DNA of 64,000 nt from Clostridia bacterium (GCA_017623435.1 JAGAPD010000049.1:1-64000), one strand, 5' to 3'. Counted from the stretch's first letter, positions 7,186-15,692 are shown. Numbers and translations: made by a program. Notes: generated by a model not told the origin, from the letters alone.

Positions 7186-8118
7186 ATGAAAAGAAAAGTT
7201 TCGTTACTAAACGCCGGCAGAGTTTTTCTCGCTATCGTGCTGATGAATATAGCTATTCAGTTCTTAGCGTCCGTAATTTTGCTTTTAGCAGGCGTTGAAA
7301 ACGGCACGCCTGAGTTTAGCGCGTTTAACTATATTTTTATGCTCGTACTTCAAATGGGCAACGCGGTAGTTTTGCTATTGTTTTTCAAAAAAGGCTTTGC
7401 CGTTTTCGAGGGCGTGAGAAAAGTCAAATGGTGGGCGTATCCGCTAAGCGCCGTGATTGCAGGACTGTGCGTTTACTTCTTCGTTTGGCCGGCTAACTTG
7501 TTTGCGCTGTGGTTACAAAATATCGGTTATAATTTTTCAGACGCGCTTACTTTTGATAATCCGTTCGCTATAATTTTCGGTGGAATTACGGTGTGCGTGA
7601 TTGCGCCCGTGATGGAAGAGTTGGTTTTCAGAGGATTGATGTTGCCTGCCCTTACCAAAAAATTTAACGCATTTGTTAGCGTGCTACTGTGCGGACTTGC
7701 GTTTTCGCTTATGCACATGAACCCCGAGCAAACGGTTTATCAGTTTTTTATAGGTTGCGTTTGTTCTTATCTTACTATTCGTACGCGTTCGGTTTTGCCT
7801 GCAATAACGGTGCACGCAACGAGTAATATTATCGCTTTCGTCCTGTCCTTTTTTGAACAAGGCGAGGTGAGTGGGGAGCTTACGACCATAATTCTTCTCA
7901 CCCTTCTTTTTACCGCGCTTGGCGTTTTGGTGGTTTACTTTTTGGGCAAGGTAATGGAGAAGGCGAAAGTGGAAAATAAAGAAGAAAATCAAGCTGAGCA
8001 AGACGAGGCGGACGTGGAGAGCAAGAAAAGCGTGCTCGTGTTTTACGGCGTAGCTACGCTCGTGTGCTTGTTTACTTGGATTAGTGTGTTTATAACGGCA
8101 ATAACGGTCGTGGTCTGA
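7186..8118 (+). CDS. CPBP-family intramembrane metalloprotease (1)
   Basis: 310-residue, eight-helix-type membrane protein with an Abi/CPBP core: EELVFRG (E144, E145, R149), H177 in SLMHMNP, and HATSN (H210, N214) near the end of the core. These residues are those of Rce1-like intramembrane proteases. A charged acidic/lysine stretch (about 262-285) precedes a last transmembrane helix. Starts 8 bases after walJ with a GTGAG-like site. CPBP proteins process or bind peptides at the membrane, for example in bacteriocin self-immunity; the substrate is unknown. Confidence 0.88.
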   Translation: MKRKVSLLNAGRVFLAIVLMNIAIQFLASVILLLAGVENGTPEFSAFNYIFMLVLQMGNAVVLLLFFKKGFAVFEGVRKVKWWAYPLSAVIAGLCVYFFVWPANLFALWLQNIGYNFSDALTFDNPFAIIFGGITVCVIAPVMEELVFRGLMLPALTKKFNAFVSVLLCGLAFSLMHMNPEQTVYQFFIGCVCSYLTIRTRSVLPAITVHATSNIIAFVLSFFEQGEVSGELTTIILLTLLFTALGVLVVYFLGKVMEKAKVENKEENQAEQDEADVESKKSVLVFYGVATLVCLFTWISVFITAITVVV

Positions 8119-8191
8119 ATTTGGGCGTAACGTATGCGCGGTTTTGCGACGAAAACGCTTAAATTTAGCAAAATATAACGGAGAAAATCGT

Positions 8192-9217
8192 ATGGATAAT
8201 CTTTTAAGACAAAGACAAAAACAGTTTAGAGCAACGGGATTAGTGTTGTTTGAGGCGGCAATGGGACTGCTTATCGCGCGCATAATCGCCAACGTGATTT
8301 CGCCATATATGGACGAGCGCACGCTGGATTTAGTTTTCACGATTTTGATGCAAGTAGTCTTCCTCGTGATAGCGCCTTTCTTTACCTACAAGCTCGTTTT
8401 GGGCAAAAGTGTTAAGGACACGCTTACCTTTTCTAATATTAGAAAGCCCAACTGGAAAATTATGCTACTTTGCATACCGCTTGGAATGTGCGTAATTATG
8501 GCGACGGTGGGCGTTTCGCTCATTTGGCAAAGCATATTGATTATGTTTGGCTATATTCCGTCCTCTTCGCCTACTGATTTCCCTGAAAATTTTATGATCG
8601 GAATGCTACTGATGGATTTGTTTCTTACGGCGGTGCTTCCTGGACTATGCGAAGAATTTACCAACCGCGGTGGATTTTTGACCACTATGCGTGGCTCGTT
8701 CGGTCAGGCGCAAACGATAATTTTGTGCGGAATCGCGTTTGGACTTTTCCACCAAAACGTTACGCAGGTTTTCTACACCAGCCTGTTTGGTATGCTTATG
8801 GCGACGCTCACCATTAAAACTAAATCCATTTGGCCGGCAGCGCTCGTGCATTTTATGAATAACGGATTGTCCGTTTACAGTGATTATGCAATGCATTACA
8901 ACTTGCCTTTTGGCAATATTATGAACTGGGCGGAGGGAATTTTGATTGATCACTTCGGACTCGCATCCGCTATCTATATGGTGGTAGTTGCGTGCGGAGT
9001 GTTTATCTTCTGGCTCATTCTCTCTATCGCGAAAAAGGATAACGACAAGAAAAGAGAGCTTTTGCAAAGTGAGGCAGGCGAGGGCGAAAGCGCAGTTTTG
9101 CCCCTTGAGGACAAAGTGCTCTATAAGCCCGTTGCATCCGACTGGGCGTTCTATATCGGCGCGTTAGTGGTGACTTGCATCACGACGCTTTGCACCTTTT
9201 ACTGGGGGATTTTATGA
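8192..9217 (+). CDS. CPBP-family intramembrane metalloprotease (2)
   Basis: 341 residues, paralogous in plan to the gene before it: multiple transmembrane helices, CEEFTNRG with E154, E155 and R159, H187 in GLFHQNV, and H220/N224 in HFMNN, then a charged linker and a C-terminal transmembrane helix. The ATG at 8192 follows ACGGAGA; a TTG 48 bases upstream lacks such a site. Its stop overlaps the rlmH start (ATGA). Two unequal CPBP proteins side by side between walJ and rlmH suggest an old duplication. Confidence 0.87.
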   Translation: MDNLLRQRQKQFRATGLVLFEAAMGLLIARIIANVISPYMDERTLDLVFTILMQVVFLVIAPFFTYKLVLGKSVKDTLTFSNIRKPNWKIMLLCIPLGMCVIMATVGVSLIWQSILIMFGYIPSSSPTDFPENFMIGMLLMDLFLTAVLPGLCEEFTNRGGFLTTMRGSFGQAQTIILCGIAFGLFHQNVTQVFYTSLFGMLMATLTIKTKSIWPAALVHFMNNGLSVYSDYAMHYNLPFGNIMNWAEGILIDHFGLASAIYMVVVACGVFIFWLILSIAKKDNDKKRELLQSEAGEGESAVLPLEDKVLYKPVASDWAFYIGALVVTCITTLCTFYWGIL

Positions 9218-9660
9218 AAAAAGTCAACCTGCTGTGCGTGGGTAAAATCAAGGAAAAATATTTGCGCGACGGCATCGAAGAATATGCAAAACGCCTATCA
9301 CGTTACTGCTCGTTTTGCATAAACGAGCTTCCCGACGTAAGTGGCGTGGACGAGGTAAAGGCGGAGAGTGACGCCCTTTTAACAAAAATGAAAGGCTATG
9401 TTATTTTGTGCGATATCGGTGGAAAATTACTCACCAGCCCCGAGCTTAGCGAGGTAATGGACAAGGCGTACCTCACGCAGTCTGAAATTACCTTTGTAAT
9501 AGGCGGAAGTGAGGGTGTGGACGAGCGAGTTAGAAACAAAGCAGATTTACGGCTGTCTTTTGGCAGAGTAACTTTTCCCCATCAGCTTATGAGGTTGATG
9601 CTAACCGAGCAAATTTATCGCGCGTTTAACATCACGGCAAACACTCCCTATCACAAATAA
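9214..9660 (+). CDS. rlmH: 23S rRNA (pseudouridine1915-N3)-methyltransferase RlmH
   Basis: 148 residues, full length for the SPOUT-class RlmH family. It methylates N3 of pseudouridine 1915 in helix 69 of 23S rRNA using S-adenosylmethionine. The trefoil-knot signature is visible: FVIGGSEGVDERV, then LSFGRVTFPHQLMR and the C-terminal YRAFNITANTPYHK. The start overlaps the previous stop (ATGA) and a GGGGG stretch lies just ahead, so coupling is likely. The last gene of the walJ cluster as read here. Confidence 0.95.
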   Translation: MKKVNLLCVGKIKEKYLRDGIEEYAKRLSRYCSFCINELPDVSGVDEVKAESDALLTKMKGYVILCDIGGKLLTSPELSEVMDKAYLTQSEITFVIGGSEGVDERVRNKADLRLSFGRVTFPHQLMRLMLTEQIYRAFNITANTPYHK

Positions 9661-9684
9661 AAGCGCGCGGTCATAAATAAGAGT

Positions 9685-10518
9685 ATGTATTCTTATTTTG
9701 ACCTTTTACAAGATATTGAGCGATTTAAGCTTTTGGGCGCAGAGGTAGGCGCTGTTGGATATTCTGAAAGCGGATTGCTTATTCCGTTTATCCGCGTAGG
9801 CGAGGGCGAGAAAAAGATTATCGTAACCGGCGCAATTCACGCGCGTGAAAGCTTGACGGCAAAGCTTATCGTCCGCCAAATTGATTACGCGCTAAATAGA
9901 CGAATCGACGGACGAATTTATTTCGTGCCTATGCTCAATCCCGACGGCGTTTTGCTTATTGAAAAGGGCGCGGATTATTTTCCGCAAAAAGCTGAATTTT
10001 TGAAAACAGCAGGGGACGTATACGGCGGTTTTTCGCTTTGGAAAGCGAATATAAACGGCGTTGACCTAAATACTAACTTTGACGCGAGGTGGGGAAAAGG
10101 GGCTAAAAATACTTTTACTCCGTCGGGCGAAAACTACGTTGGCGCATATCCGTTTTCGCAAAGCGAGAGCAGGGCAATACGCGATTTTACGCTAAAAATT
10201 TATCCCGACGCTACGGTTAGTTACCACGCGAAGGGTAGAGAAATTTACTGGTATTTTTACCAAAGCGAAAGCGATAAAAAGCGTGATTTTGCTATCGCTA
10301 AAAAGCTTAACGAAAGGCTAAAATACACTTTACGAAAGGACGAAACTGATAGCGCAGGCGGATACAAGGACTGGTGCGTAAGTGCGCTAAAAATCCCAGC
10401 CTTTACGATAGAAATAATTAGCGACGAATTTTCGCATCCGCTAAGCGATAGCGCGTTGACGGAAGAAGAGGTCGAGAGAAATTTACATTTACCGCTCACG
10501 CTTTTGGGCGAGATATAA
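9685..10518 (+). CDS. M14-family zinc carboxypeptidase
   Basis: 277 residues without a signal peptide. Zinc ligands H52 and E55 in HARES and H181 in SYHAKG, substrate-carboxylate residues N129/R135 in DLNTNFDAR, and catalytic glutamate E243 in FTIEI. The type resembles gamma-D-glutamyl-(L)-meso-diaminopimelate or murein peptide amidases (ENP1/MpaA), so a role in cytoplasmic recycling of cell-wall peptides is likely. The exact bond cut is not shown. Only a weak AAGAG site precedes the ATG. It sits 24 bases after rlmH and 9 before tadA. Confidence 0.85.
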   Translation: MYSYFDLLQDIERFKLLGAEVGAVGYSESGLLIPFIRVGEGEKKIIVTGAIHARESLTAKLIVRQIDYALNRRIDGRIYFVPMLNPDGVLLIEKGADYFPQKAEFLKTAGDVYGGFSLWKANINGVDLNTNFDARWGKGAKNTFTPSGENYVGAYPFSQSESRAIRDFTLKIYPDATVSYHAKGREIYWYFYQSESDKKRDFAIAKKLNERLKYTLRKDETDSAGGYKDWCVSALKIPAFTIEIISDEFSHPLSDSALTEEEVERNLHLPLTLLGEI

Positions 10519-10527
10519 GGAAGTAAA

Positions 10528-11031
10528 ATGAAACTGACACAGGACGAAAAGTACATAAAAAAGTGCATTGCCCTTGCTGACAAGGCGGCTAAAAAAGGGG
10601 ATATTCCCGTGGGCGCGCTGGTGGTATGCGACGGAAAAATCGTTGCTCGCTCGGGCAATCGTAGGGAAATCGACTTTGATCCTACCGCGCACGCTGAAAT
10701 AATCGTTTTGCGTAGGGCAGGCAAAAAGCTGGGCAGACGAAATTTGTCGGGCTGTACGCTTTACGTCACGCTTGAGCCGTGCGTTATGTGCGCTGGTGCG
10801 ATAGTCAATTCTCGCGTTGACAAGGTCGTGTTTGGCGCTTACGATCACCGTTTTGGGTGCTGTGGCAGTATTATGAATTTGGCGGAGGACAAGCGTTTTA
10901 ATCACCGCGCTGAAGTGGTTGGCGGAGTGCTGATGGACGAGTGCGCGCATCAAATTAGCAGTTTTTTTAGAGTGGTGCGAGAGAAAAAGAAAAGCGCTAC
11001 GGAAAGCAGTTTGACGGAAAAAGAGGATTAA
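10528..11031 (+). CDS. tadA: tRNA-specific adenosine deaminase TadA
   Basis: 167 residues of the cytidine-deaminase fold. The zinc site is formed by H55-A-E57 and P84-C85-V-M-C88. It converts A34 to inosine in the anticodon of tRNA-Arg(ACG), and that very tRNA is encoded at 2-75. The last ~15 residues are a polar extension beyond the usual length. Ribosome binding site AAGGAAG. Probably co-transcribed with the M14 peptidase. Confidence 0.93.
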   Translation: MKLTQDEKYIKKCIALADKAAKKGDIPVGALVVCDGKIVARSGNRREIDFDPTAHAEIIVLRRAGKKLGRRNLSGCTLYVTLEPCVMCAGAIVNSRVDKVVFGAYDHRFGCCGSIMNLAEDKRFNHRAEVVGGVLMDECAHQISSFFRVVREKKKSATESSLTEKED

Positions 11032-11064
11032 ACTTAAAAATATTGTTTTAAGCGTGGATTAAAG

Positions 11065-11094
11065 TTGACAAAAAACGACGATTATGTTTATAAT
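11065..11094 (+). promoter_or_regulatory. Promoter of the GlmU-like gene
   Basis: TTGACA (11065-11070), 18-bp spacer, TATAAT (11089-11094). The predicted start near 11101 leaves almost no leader before ATG 11104. The TTG at 11065 is the -35 element itself, not a start codon. Confidence 0.8.
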
Positions 11095-11103
11095 ATAATG
11101 AGT

Positions 11104-11928
11104 ATGAGTAAAAAATTTTGCGGTTTAATATTAAAAACGGCGTACGACAAAATGGGTAGCACGTCCGACATTTCGGTTTTGGGTAAAAGCATGCTCGACT
11201 GGGTAAAGCTTTCCTTTGGCGATGCTCCCGTCGGGGTAGTGGACGAGGACAAGTCCATTGATTTGCCCCTTTTGTGCCGTCCGTTTGCGCTTGAAGGGTA
11301 CGATTATATCGTCGTGCTCTATTCCGACACGCCCCTTATCACGCGCAAAACCGTTCAGTCCGCCGTCGAAGAGGCGTACAACAGCGGTAGAAACGTGCTT
11401 AAAATGACGAGAGGTTACGTTTTAAGTTGCGCTTTCGTACATAACTCCGACAAAATTTATACTAACGACACCTTCTATTTTGACGAAGAAGATTTCATCA
11501 CGGCGTTCAGCTTTAAGCAAGTGGGCTTAATTACCGACATTCTTAAAAACAGGATTCTGGATTATCATATGGAGCAGGGCGTTTATTTTGAGGACCTTGC
11601 AGGCACGGTTATCGGCTGTGACGTAACTATTGATCCCGGCGTCGTGGTAGGGCATAACAACGTGATTTTAGGCAGAACGCGCGTTCGCGAGGGTGCGCGA
11701 CTTGGTTGCGGAAATAATTTGACCGACTGCGTTATTGAAAAGGGTGCGTTCGTTGAGTATACTCACGCCGTTCGCAGTTACGTAGGTAAGAATTGTAAGG
11801 TCGGACCTTTCGTCCGTCTTTGCGAGGACAATATTATAGGCGAGGGAAGTGAAATCGGCTCGTTTATCGAACTGAAAGACAAGAAAATCCCTGCCGGTAG
11901 CGTGGTTAAAAGAATAACGCGCGAATAA
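11104..11928 (+). CDS. Degenerate GlmU-like protein with left-handed beta-helix
   Basis: 274 residues against about 456 in true GlmU. The N-terminal part still follows the nucleotidyltransferase plan (GLILKTAYDKMGS where GlmU has LAAGxGTRM, then LGKSMLDWV and VLYSDTPLIT), but the phosphate-binding glycines, the arginine and the PK lysine are lost. The C-terminal part is a short left-handed beta-helix of hexapeptide repeats (VIGCDVTIDPGVVVG, LGCGNNLTDC, EGSEIGSFIELKD). Its position before prs is that of glmU in Firmicutes. Probably not a UDP-GlcNAc pyrophosphorylase; perhaps regulatory or with a new activity. ATG 11098 is an alternative start. Confidence 0.75.
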   Translation: MSKKFCGLILKTAYDKMGSTSDISVLGKSMLDWVKLSFGDAPVGVVDEDKSIDLPLLCRPFALEGYDYIVVLYSDTPLITRKTVQSAVEEAYNSGRNVLKMTRGYVLSCAFVHNSDKIYTNDTFYFDEEDFITAFSFKQVGLITDILKNRILDYHMEQGVYFEDLAGTVIGCDVTIDPGVVVGHNNVILGRTRVREGARLGCGNNLTDCVIEKGAFVEYTHAVRSYVGKNCKVGPFVRLCEDNIIGEGSEIGSFIELKDKKIPAGSVVKRITRE

Positions 11929-11958
11929 AAGAGAGCACTATTTTTTGGAGGAAATACA

Positions 11959-12918
11959 ATGATAGCACACGGAAACAAAATCAAACTTTTTGCAGGAAAC
12001 GGCTCGCCAGAACTTGCACAGGCTATTGCAAAAGAACTCAATATGCCTTTGGGTAACATCTCGGTAAGCAAATTTTCCGACGGAGAAACGAGCGTTCAGA
12101 TCGGTGAAACCGTTCGTGGTTGTGACGTATTCATTATTCAGTCTACGTCCACTCCCGTAAACGACAACCTTTTTGAGCTTTTCGTTATGATTGACGCTAT
12201 GCGTCGTGCGTCCGCTGGTCGTATTACCGCAGTTATTCCTTATTTTGGTTACGCTCGTCAGGACCGCAAAGCAAGAGCACGCGATCCCATTACTGCAAAG
12301 CTTGTTGCCGATCTTCTTACTAGCGCAGGCGCTGACAGAGTACTTACTATGGACCTTCACGCTCCTCAAATTCAGGGATTCTTCGATATCCCCGTAGATA
12401 ACCTTTTGGGCGCGTCCGTTCTTTGTAACTATATTAAGGACCTTCCCTTTGCAAAAAGCGAGGACCTTATCGTAGTATCTCCCGACGTAGGCTCGGTATC
12501 CCGTGCGCGTAGCATTGCTACTAAGCTTGAGGTTGGTCTTGCTATCGTGGACAAGCGTCGTCCCAAGGCTAACGTTATGGAGGTTATGAATATCGTTGGT
12601 GACGTTAAGGGTAAAACTTGCTTGCTCGTAGACGATATGATTGATACCGCCGGTACTATCACGCAGGGTGCAAAGGCGCTCATTGAAGTGGGCGGAGCAA
12701 AAGAAGTATTCGTTTGCTGTACGCACGCAGTTATGAGCGGTCCTGCTATCGAAAGACTTGAAAATTCGGTTATCAACAAGGTTTACCACCTTAACACCAT
12801 TCAAATCCCTGAAGAAAAACGCCTTGATAAGTTCGAGGAAATTACGGTTGCACCCATCTTTGCTCGCGCAATCGAAAGCATTTTCGCAGAACTTCCCCTT
12901 TCTCGTCTTTACGAGTAA
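11959..12918 (+). CDS. prs: Ribose-phosphate pyrophosphokinase (PRPP synthase)
   Basis: 319 residues, the usual length. Makes 5-phosphoribosyl 1-diphosphate from ribose 5-phosphate and ATP for nucleotide, histidine and NAD synthesis. Motifs: FSDGETSVQI, PYFGYARQDRK (ATP loop), TMDLHAPQIQGFF, the flexible KRRP loop and the PRPP-binding CLLVDDMIDTAGT. A strong AGGAGG-type site precedes the ATG. It follows the GlmU-like gene by 30 bases and is closed by a strong terminator. Confidence 0.97.
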   Translation: MIAHGNKIKLFAGNGSPELAQAIAKELNMPLGNISVSKFSDGETSVQIGETVRGCDVFIIQSTSTPVNDNLFELFVMIDAMRRASAGRITAVIPYFGYARQDRKARARDPITAKLVADLLTSAGADRVLTMDLHAPQIQGFFDIPVDNLLGASVLCNYIKDLPFAKSEDLIVVSPDVGSVSRARSIATKLEVGLAIVDKRRPKANVMEVMNIVGDVKGKTCLLVDDMIDTAGTITQGAKALIEVGGAKEVFVCCTHAVMSGPAIERLENSVINKVYHLNTIQIPEEKRLDKFEEITVAPIFARAIESIFAELPLSRLYE

Positions 12919-12940
12919 TTAACGTTTTACTAAAGATAAA

Positions 12941-12973
12941 AACGCACCCCTTCGTTTAATGAAGGGGTGCGTT
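12941..12973 (+). terminator. Terminator of prs
   Basis: AACGCACCCCTTC pairs perfectly with GAAGGGGTGCGTT around a 7-base loop. The T run after it is short (TTATT). Confidence 0.85.
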
Positions 12974-12981
12974 ATTGATTG

Positions 12982-13136
12982 TGCTCATTCGCAATATCTT
13001 ATTGATTTTTGACGGTTTAGTGCGCTGTCACCGTGAGCGCAAGTGAAGAATCTATCGCACGATGACGGGCGATTCGTGAATCGCCCCTACGAATTGACGA
13101 TACCGTATGGTCGTATTACGAAACAGGCTTTGCCTG
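12982..13136. repeat. 155-bp direct repeat, copy 1
   Basis: Nearly identical to 13211-13365 (offset 229; only a few differences, mostly near the 3' end). It contains the palindrome GGGCGATTCGTGAATCGCCC at 13067-13086 and a second imperfect palindrome ending in GTATGGTC. There is no reading frame of note and no transposase, so it looks like a non-coding dispersed element. A shorter relative lies at 17423. Confidence 0.85.
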
Positions 13137-13210
13137 CGCCCTCGAAAGAATAAGTGTCTTTCTTGCTATTTTGCGACAAAAACGCAAAGAATTGCTAATA
13201 AATAATCTAT

Positions 13211-13365
13211 TGCTCATTCGCAATATCTTATTGATTTTTGACGGTTTAGTGCGCTGTCACCGTGAGCGCAAGTGAAGAATCTATCGCACGATGACGGGCG
13301 ATTCGTGAATCGCCCCTACGAATTGACCATACTGTATGGTCGTACTACGAAATAGGCTTTGCCTG
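13211..13365. repeat. 155-bp direct repeat, copy 2
   Basis: Second copy, with palindromes at 13296-13315 and around 13326-13342 (GACCATACTGTATGGTC). Its last 21 bases form the final six codons and the stop of the minus-strand gene at 13345-13623. Confidence 0.85.
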
Positions 13366-13623
13366 TTTGTCGCGGATTAGTTCGATTATCATTACGTCGA
13401 AATCGACGTATTCTACGAAATCGTCGGGACGGAAACGAACGACGTTAAAGCTTTTCAGCTTTTTTGCGTGCACGGGCAACACCATAGGAGTGGGGATATC
13501 CATTTTATCAAGGTTTTCGCGTAAAACTTGCGATAGAGTGTTAGCAGTTAGTTGTCCGCTTACGGTTATAACGGCGTCGGCAGTAATTTTTTCGCCTGAT
13601 TGAGTTTTAATCCACAGTTTCAT
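13345..13623 (-). CDS. Uncharacterised 92-residue protein
   Basis: Soluble, no signal peptide. It begins MKLWIKTQSGEKI and has a regular mix of beta and alpha stretches (KITADAVITVSG, then a helix NTLSQVLRENLDKMD, later FVEYVDFDVMIIELI). I do not recognise the family. The divergent promoter faces that of aconitase. There is no ribosome binding site: TATAAT lies 7 bases before the ATG, so the mRNA is probably leaderless. The last six residues (QAKPIS) come from repeat copy 2, so the natural C-terminus may have been replaced. Confidence 0.7.
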   Translation of the reverse strand: MKLWIKTQSGEKITADAVITVSGQLTANTLSQVLRENLDKMDIPTPMVLPVHAKKLKSFNVVRFRPDDFVEYVDFDVMIIELIRDKQAKPIS

Positions 13624-13630
13624 AAGTATA

Positions 13631-13659
13631 ATTATACAGTAAAAAAGCGTTTTTTACAA
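13631..13659 (-). promoter_or_regulatory. Leaderless promoter of the 92-residue gene
   Basis: On the minus strand: TTGTAA (13654-13659), 17-bp spacer, TATAAT (13631-13636), then 7 bases, then ATG at 13623. The predicted first transcribed base is at or next to the A of the ATG. Confidence 0.75.
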
Positions 13660-13708
13660 GCAAAACGGCTTGTTTTTTGAAAAATCGTGTATAAATTGCT
13701 TGATAGAT

Positions 13709-13737
13709 TTGACAATCGCTTATAAAATATATAAAAT
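13709..13737 (+). promoter_or_regulatory. Promoter of the aconitase operon
   Basis: TTGACA (13709-13714), 17-bp spacer, TAAAAT (13732-13737), followed by AGGAGA before the ATG at 13770. Confidence 0.75.
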
Positions 13738-13769
13738 ATATACAAACATAACACAGGAGAAGTTGCGCT

Positions 13770-15677
13770 ATGAATATAACCAGAAAAATTATCGCTAACC
13801 ATCTCGTTACGGGTGAAATGATCGCAGGTCAGGAAATTTCTATCCGAATTGACCAAACGCTTACTCAGGACTCTACGGGAACTATGGCGTACTTGCAGTT
13901 CGAGTCGCTTGGAGTGGACAAAGTTAAGACCTACCGTTCAGTAGCGTACATTGACCACAACACCATTCAGTCGGGCTTTGAAAACGCGGACGACCACGCT
14001 TATATCCAGTCGGTCGCGCTCAAGCACGGCATTTACGTGTCAAAGCCGGGCAACGGCATTTGTCACCAGATAAACATCGAGCGTTTCGGTATCCCCGGTC
14101 AAACGCTTATCGGCTCGGATAGCCATACCCCCACGGCAGGCGGAATAGGAATGCTTGCGATCGGCTCTGGCGGGCTGGACGTAGCAGTCGCTATGGGCGG
14201 AGGTGCGCTTTATCTCACGATGCCCAAAGTGGTTAAAATCGAGCTCGTTGGTAAGCTTAAACCCAACGTTACCGCAAAGGATATAATTTTAGAGGTTTTG
14301 CGCCGTCTTACCGTAAAAGGAGGAGTAGGCAAGGTTATGGAATACTGTGGCGAGGGTGTAAAATACCTCACCGTGCCCGAGCGCGCAACCATTACTAATA
14401 TGGGCGCGGAGCTGGGCGCAACTACTTCCGTTTTCCCCTCCGACGAGCAAACCTTGGCGTTTTTGAAAGCGCAGGGCAGAGAGGACGACTTTACGCCTCT
14501 TTCCGCTGACGAGAACGCGACTTACGACGAAGAGGTCGTTATTGATTTAAGTGAGCTTTCTCCCCTCGTGGCTTGTCCGCATTCGCCCGACGCCGTTAAA
14601 AAGGCGAGCGAGCTGACGGATATCAAGGTGGATCAGGTGTGTATCGGCAGTTGCACTAACTCGTCTTATCGCGACCTGATGAAAGTGGCGAGAATTTTGA
14701 AAGGAAAGAAGGTCGATCCCACGGTTAGTCTTACCATCAGCCCCGGCTCTCGTCAAGTTTTCGCAATGCTTGCCCGTAACGGTGCGCTTGCAGATATGAT
14801 TGAAGCGGGCGCAAGAATTCTCGAATGCGCTTGCGGTCCGTGTATCGGTATGGGCCAGTCGCCCAAAAATAACGCAGTCAGCGTGCGTACCTTTAACCGC
14901 AATTTTTACGCGCGTAGTGGAACGGCGTCGGCAAGCGTTTACCTCGTTAGCCCCGAAACGGCAGCGTACACCGCGCTTTACGGAAAAATCGTGGATGCAA
15001 GCACGCTCCCGTGCTACGACGTGGATATGCCCGAGCGTTTTGATATTAACGACAACCTTATCCTTGATCCTAAGGACTTTACGGATATTACGGTAGAGCG
15101 CGGACCTAACATTAAGCCCTTCCCCCTCAATACCGCGCTTGGCGAAAAGGTGAGCGGAAAGGTATTGTTGGTAGCGGAGGATAATATTACGACCGACCAC
15201 ATAATGCCCTCTAACTCAAAGCTTTTGCCGTATAGATCGAATATTCCTTACTTGTCTAACTACTGTATGCAACCCGTTGATCCCGAGTTTTCGCAAAGGG
15301 CGAAGGACAACGGCGGTGGCTTTATCGTGGCAGGTGATAATTACGGACAGGGCTCGTCGCGTGAGCACGCTGCGCTCGTTCCGCTTTATTTGGGAATTAA
15401 GGGCGTTATTGCAAAATCTTTTGCGCGAATTCACCGCGACAACCTTATAAACAGCGGAATTTTGCCGTTGACCTTCGCTTACGAGAGCGACTACGAAAAA
15501 TTGAGCGTTTACGACGAAATCACTATTGAAAACGCGGTTGAGCAAGTCAACGCAGGCGAAATAATCACGCTCAAAAACTTAACCAAGGGTTACGAGTTTG
15601 AGTGTAAGTTGACTCTTACCGCCCGTCAAAAAACTTTCATTTTGGCAGGTGGCGTTCTTAACAGTATCAAGAAATAA
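13770..15677 (+). CDS. acn: Aconitate hydratase
   Basis: 635 residues, the short clostridial type of aconitase. It interconverts citrate and isocitrate. The three cluster cysteines are C295 (GSCTNSS) and C355/C358 (ECACGPCIG); substrate motifs GSDSHTPTAGG and YGQGSSREHAA are present, so both the cluster core and the C-terminal swivel domain are complete. It heads a three-gene run with an Lrp-type regulator and an aminotransferase. Together with the citrate-synthase-like enzyme at 61650 it supports a route to 2-oxoglutarate and glutamate (inference; no isocitrate dehydrogenase is in the window). Confidence 0.95.
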   Translation: MNITRKIIANHLVTGEMIAGQEISIRIDQTLTQDSTGTMAYLQFESLGVDKVKTYRSVAYIDHNTIQSGFENADDHAYIQSVALKHGIYVSKPGNGICHQINIERFGIPGQTLIGSDSHTPTAGGIGMLAIGSGGLDVAVAMGGGALYLTMPKVVKIELVGKLKPNVTAKDIILEVLRRLTVKGGVGKVMEYCGEGVKYLTVPERATITNMGAELGATTSVFPSDEQTLAFLKAQGREDDFTPLSADENATYDEEVVIDLSELSPLVACPHSPDAVKKASELTDIKVDQVCIGSCTNSSYRDLMKVARILKGKKVDPTVSLTISPGSRQVFAMLARNGALADMIEAGARILECACGPCIGMGQSPKNNAVSVRTFNRNFYARSGTASASVYLVSPETAAYTALYGKIVDASTLPCYDVDMPERFDINDNLILDPKDFTDITVERGPNIKPFPLNTALGEKVSGKVLLVAEDNITTDHIMPSNSKLLPYRSNIPYLSNYCMQPVDPEFSQRAKDNGGGFIVAGDNYGQGSSREHAALVPLYLGIKGVIAKSFARIHRDNLINSGILPLTFAYESDYEKLSVYDEITIENAVEQVNAGEIITLKNLTKGYEFECKLTLTARQKTFILAGGVLNSIKK

Positions 15678-15692
15678 TCAAAGGAGTACGAT

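Noticed and set aside
12974..13344. Insertion sequence as the source of the 155-bp repeats
   Set aside because: No transposase frame, no terminal inverted repeats with target duplication. A non-autonomous or REP-like element fits better.
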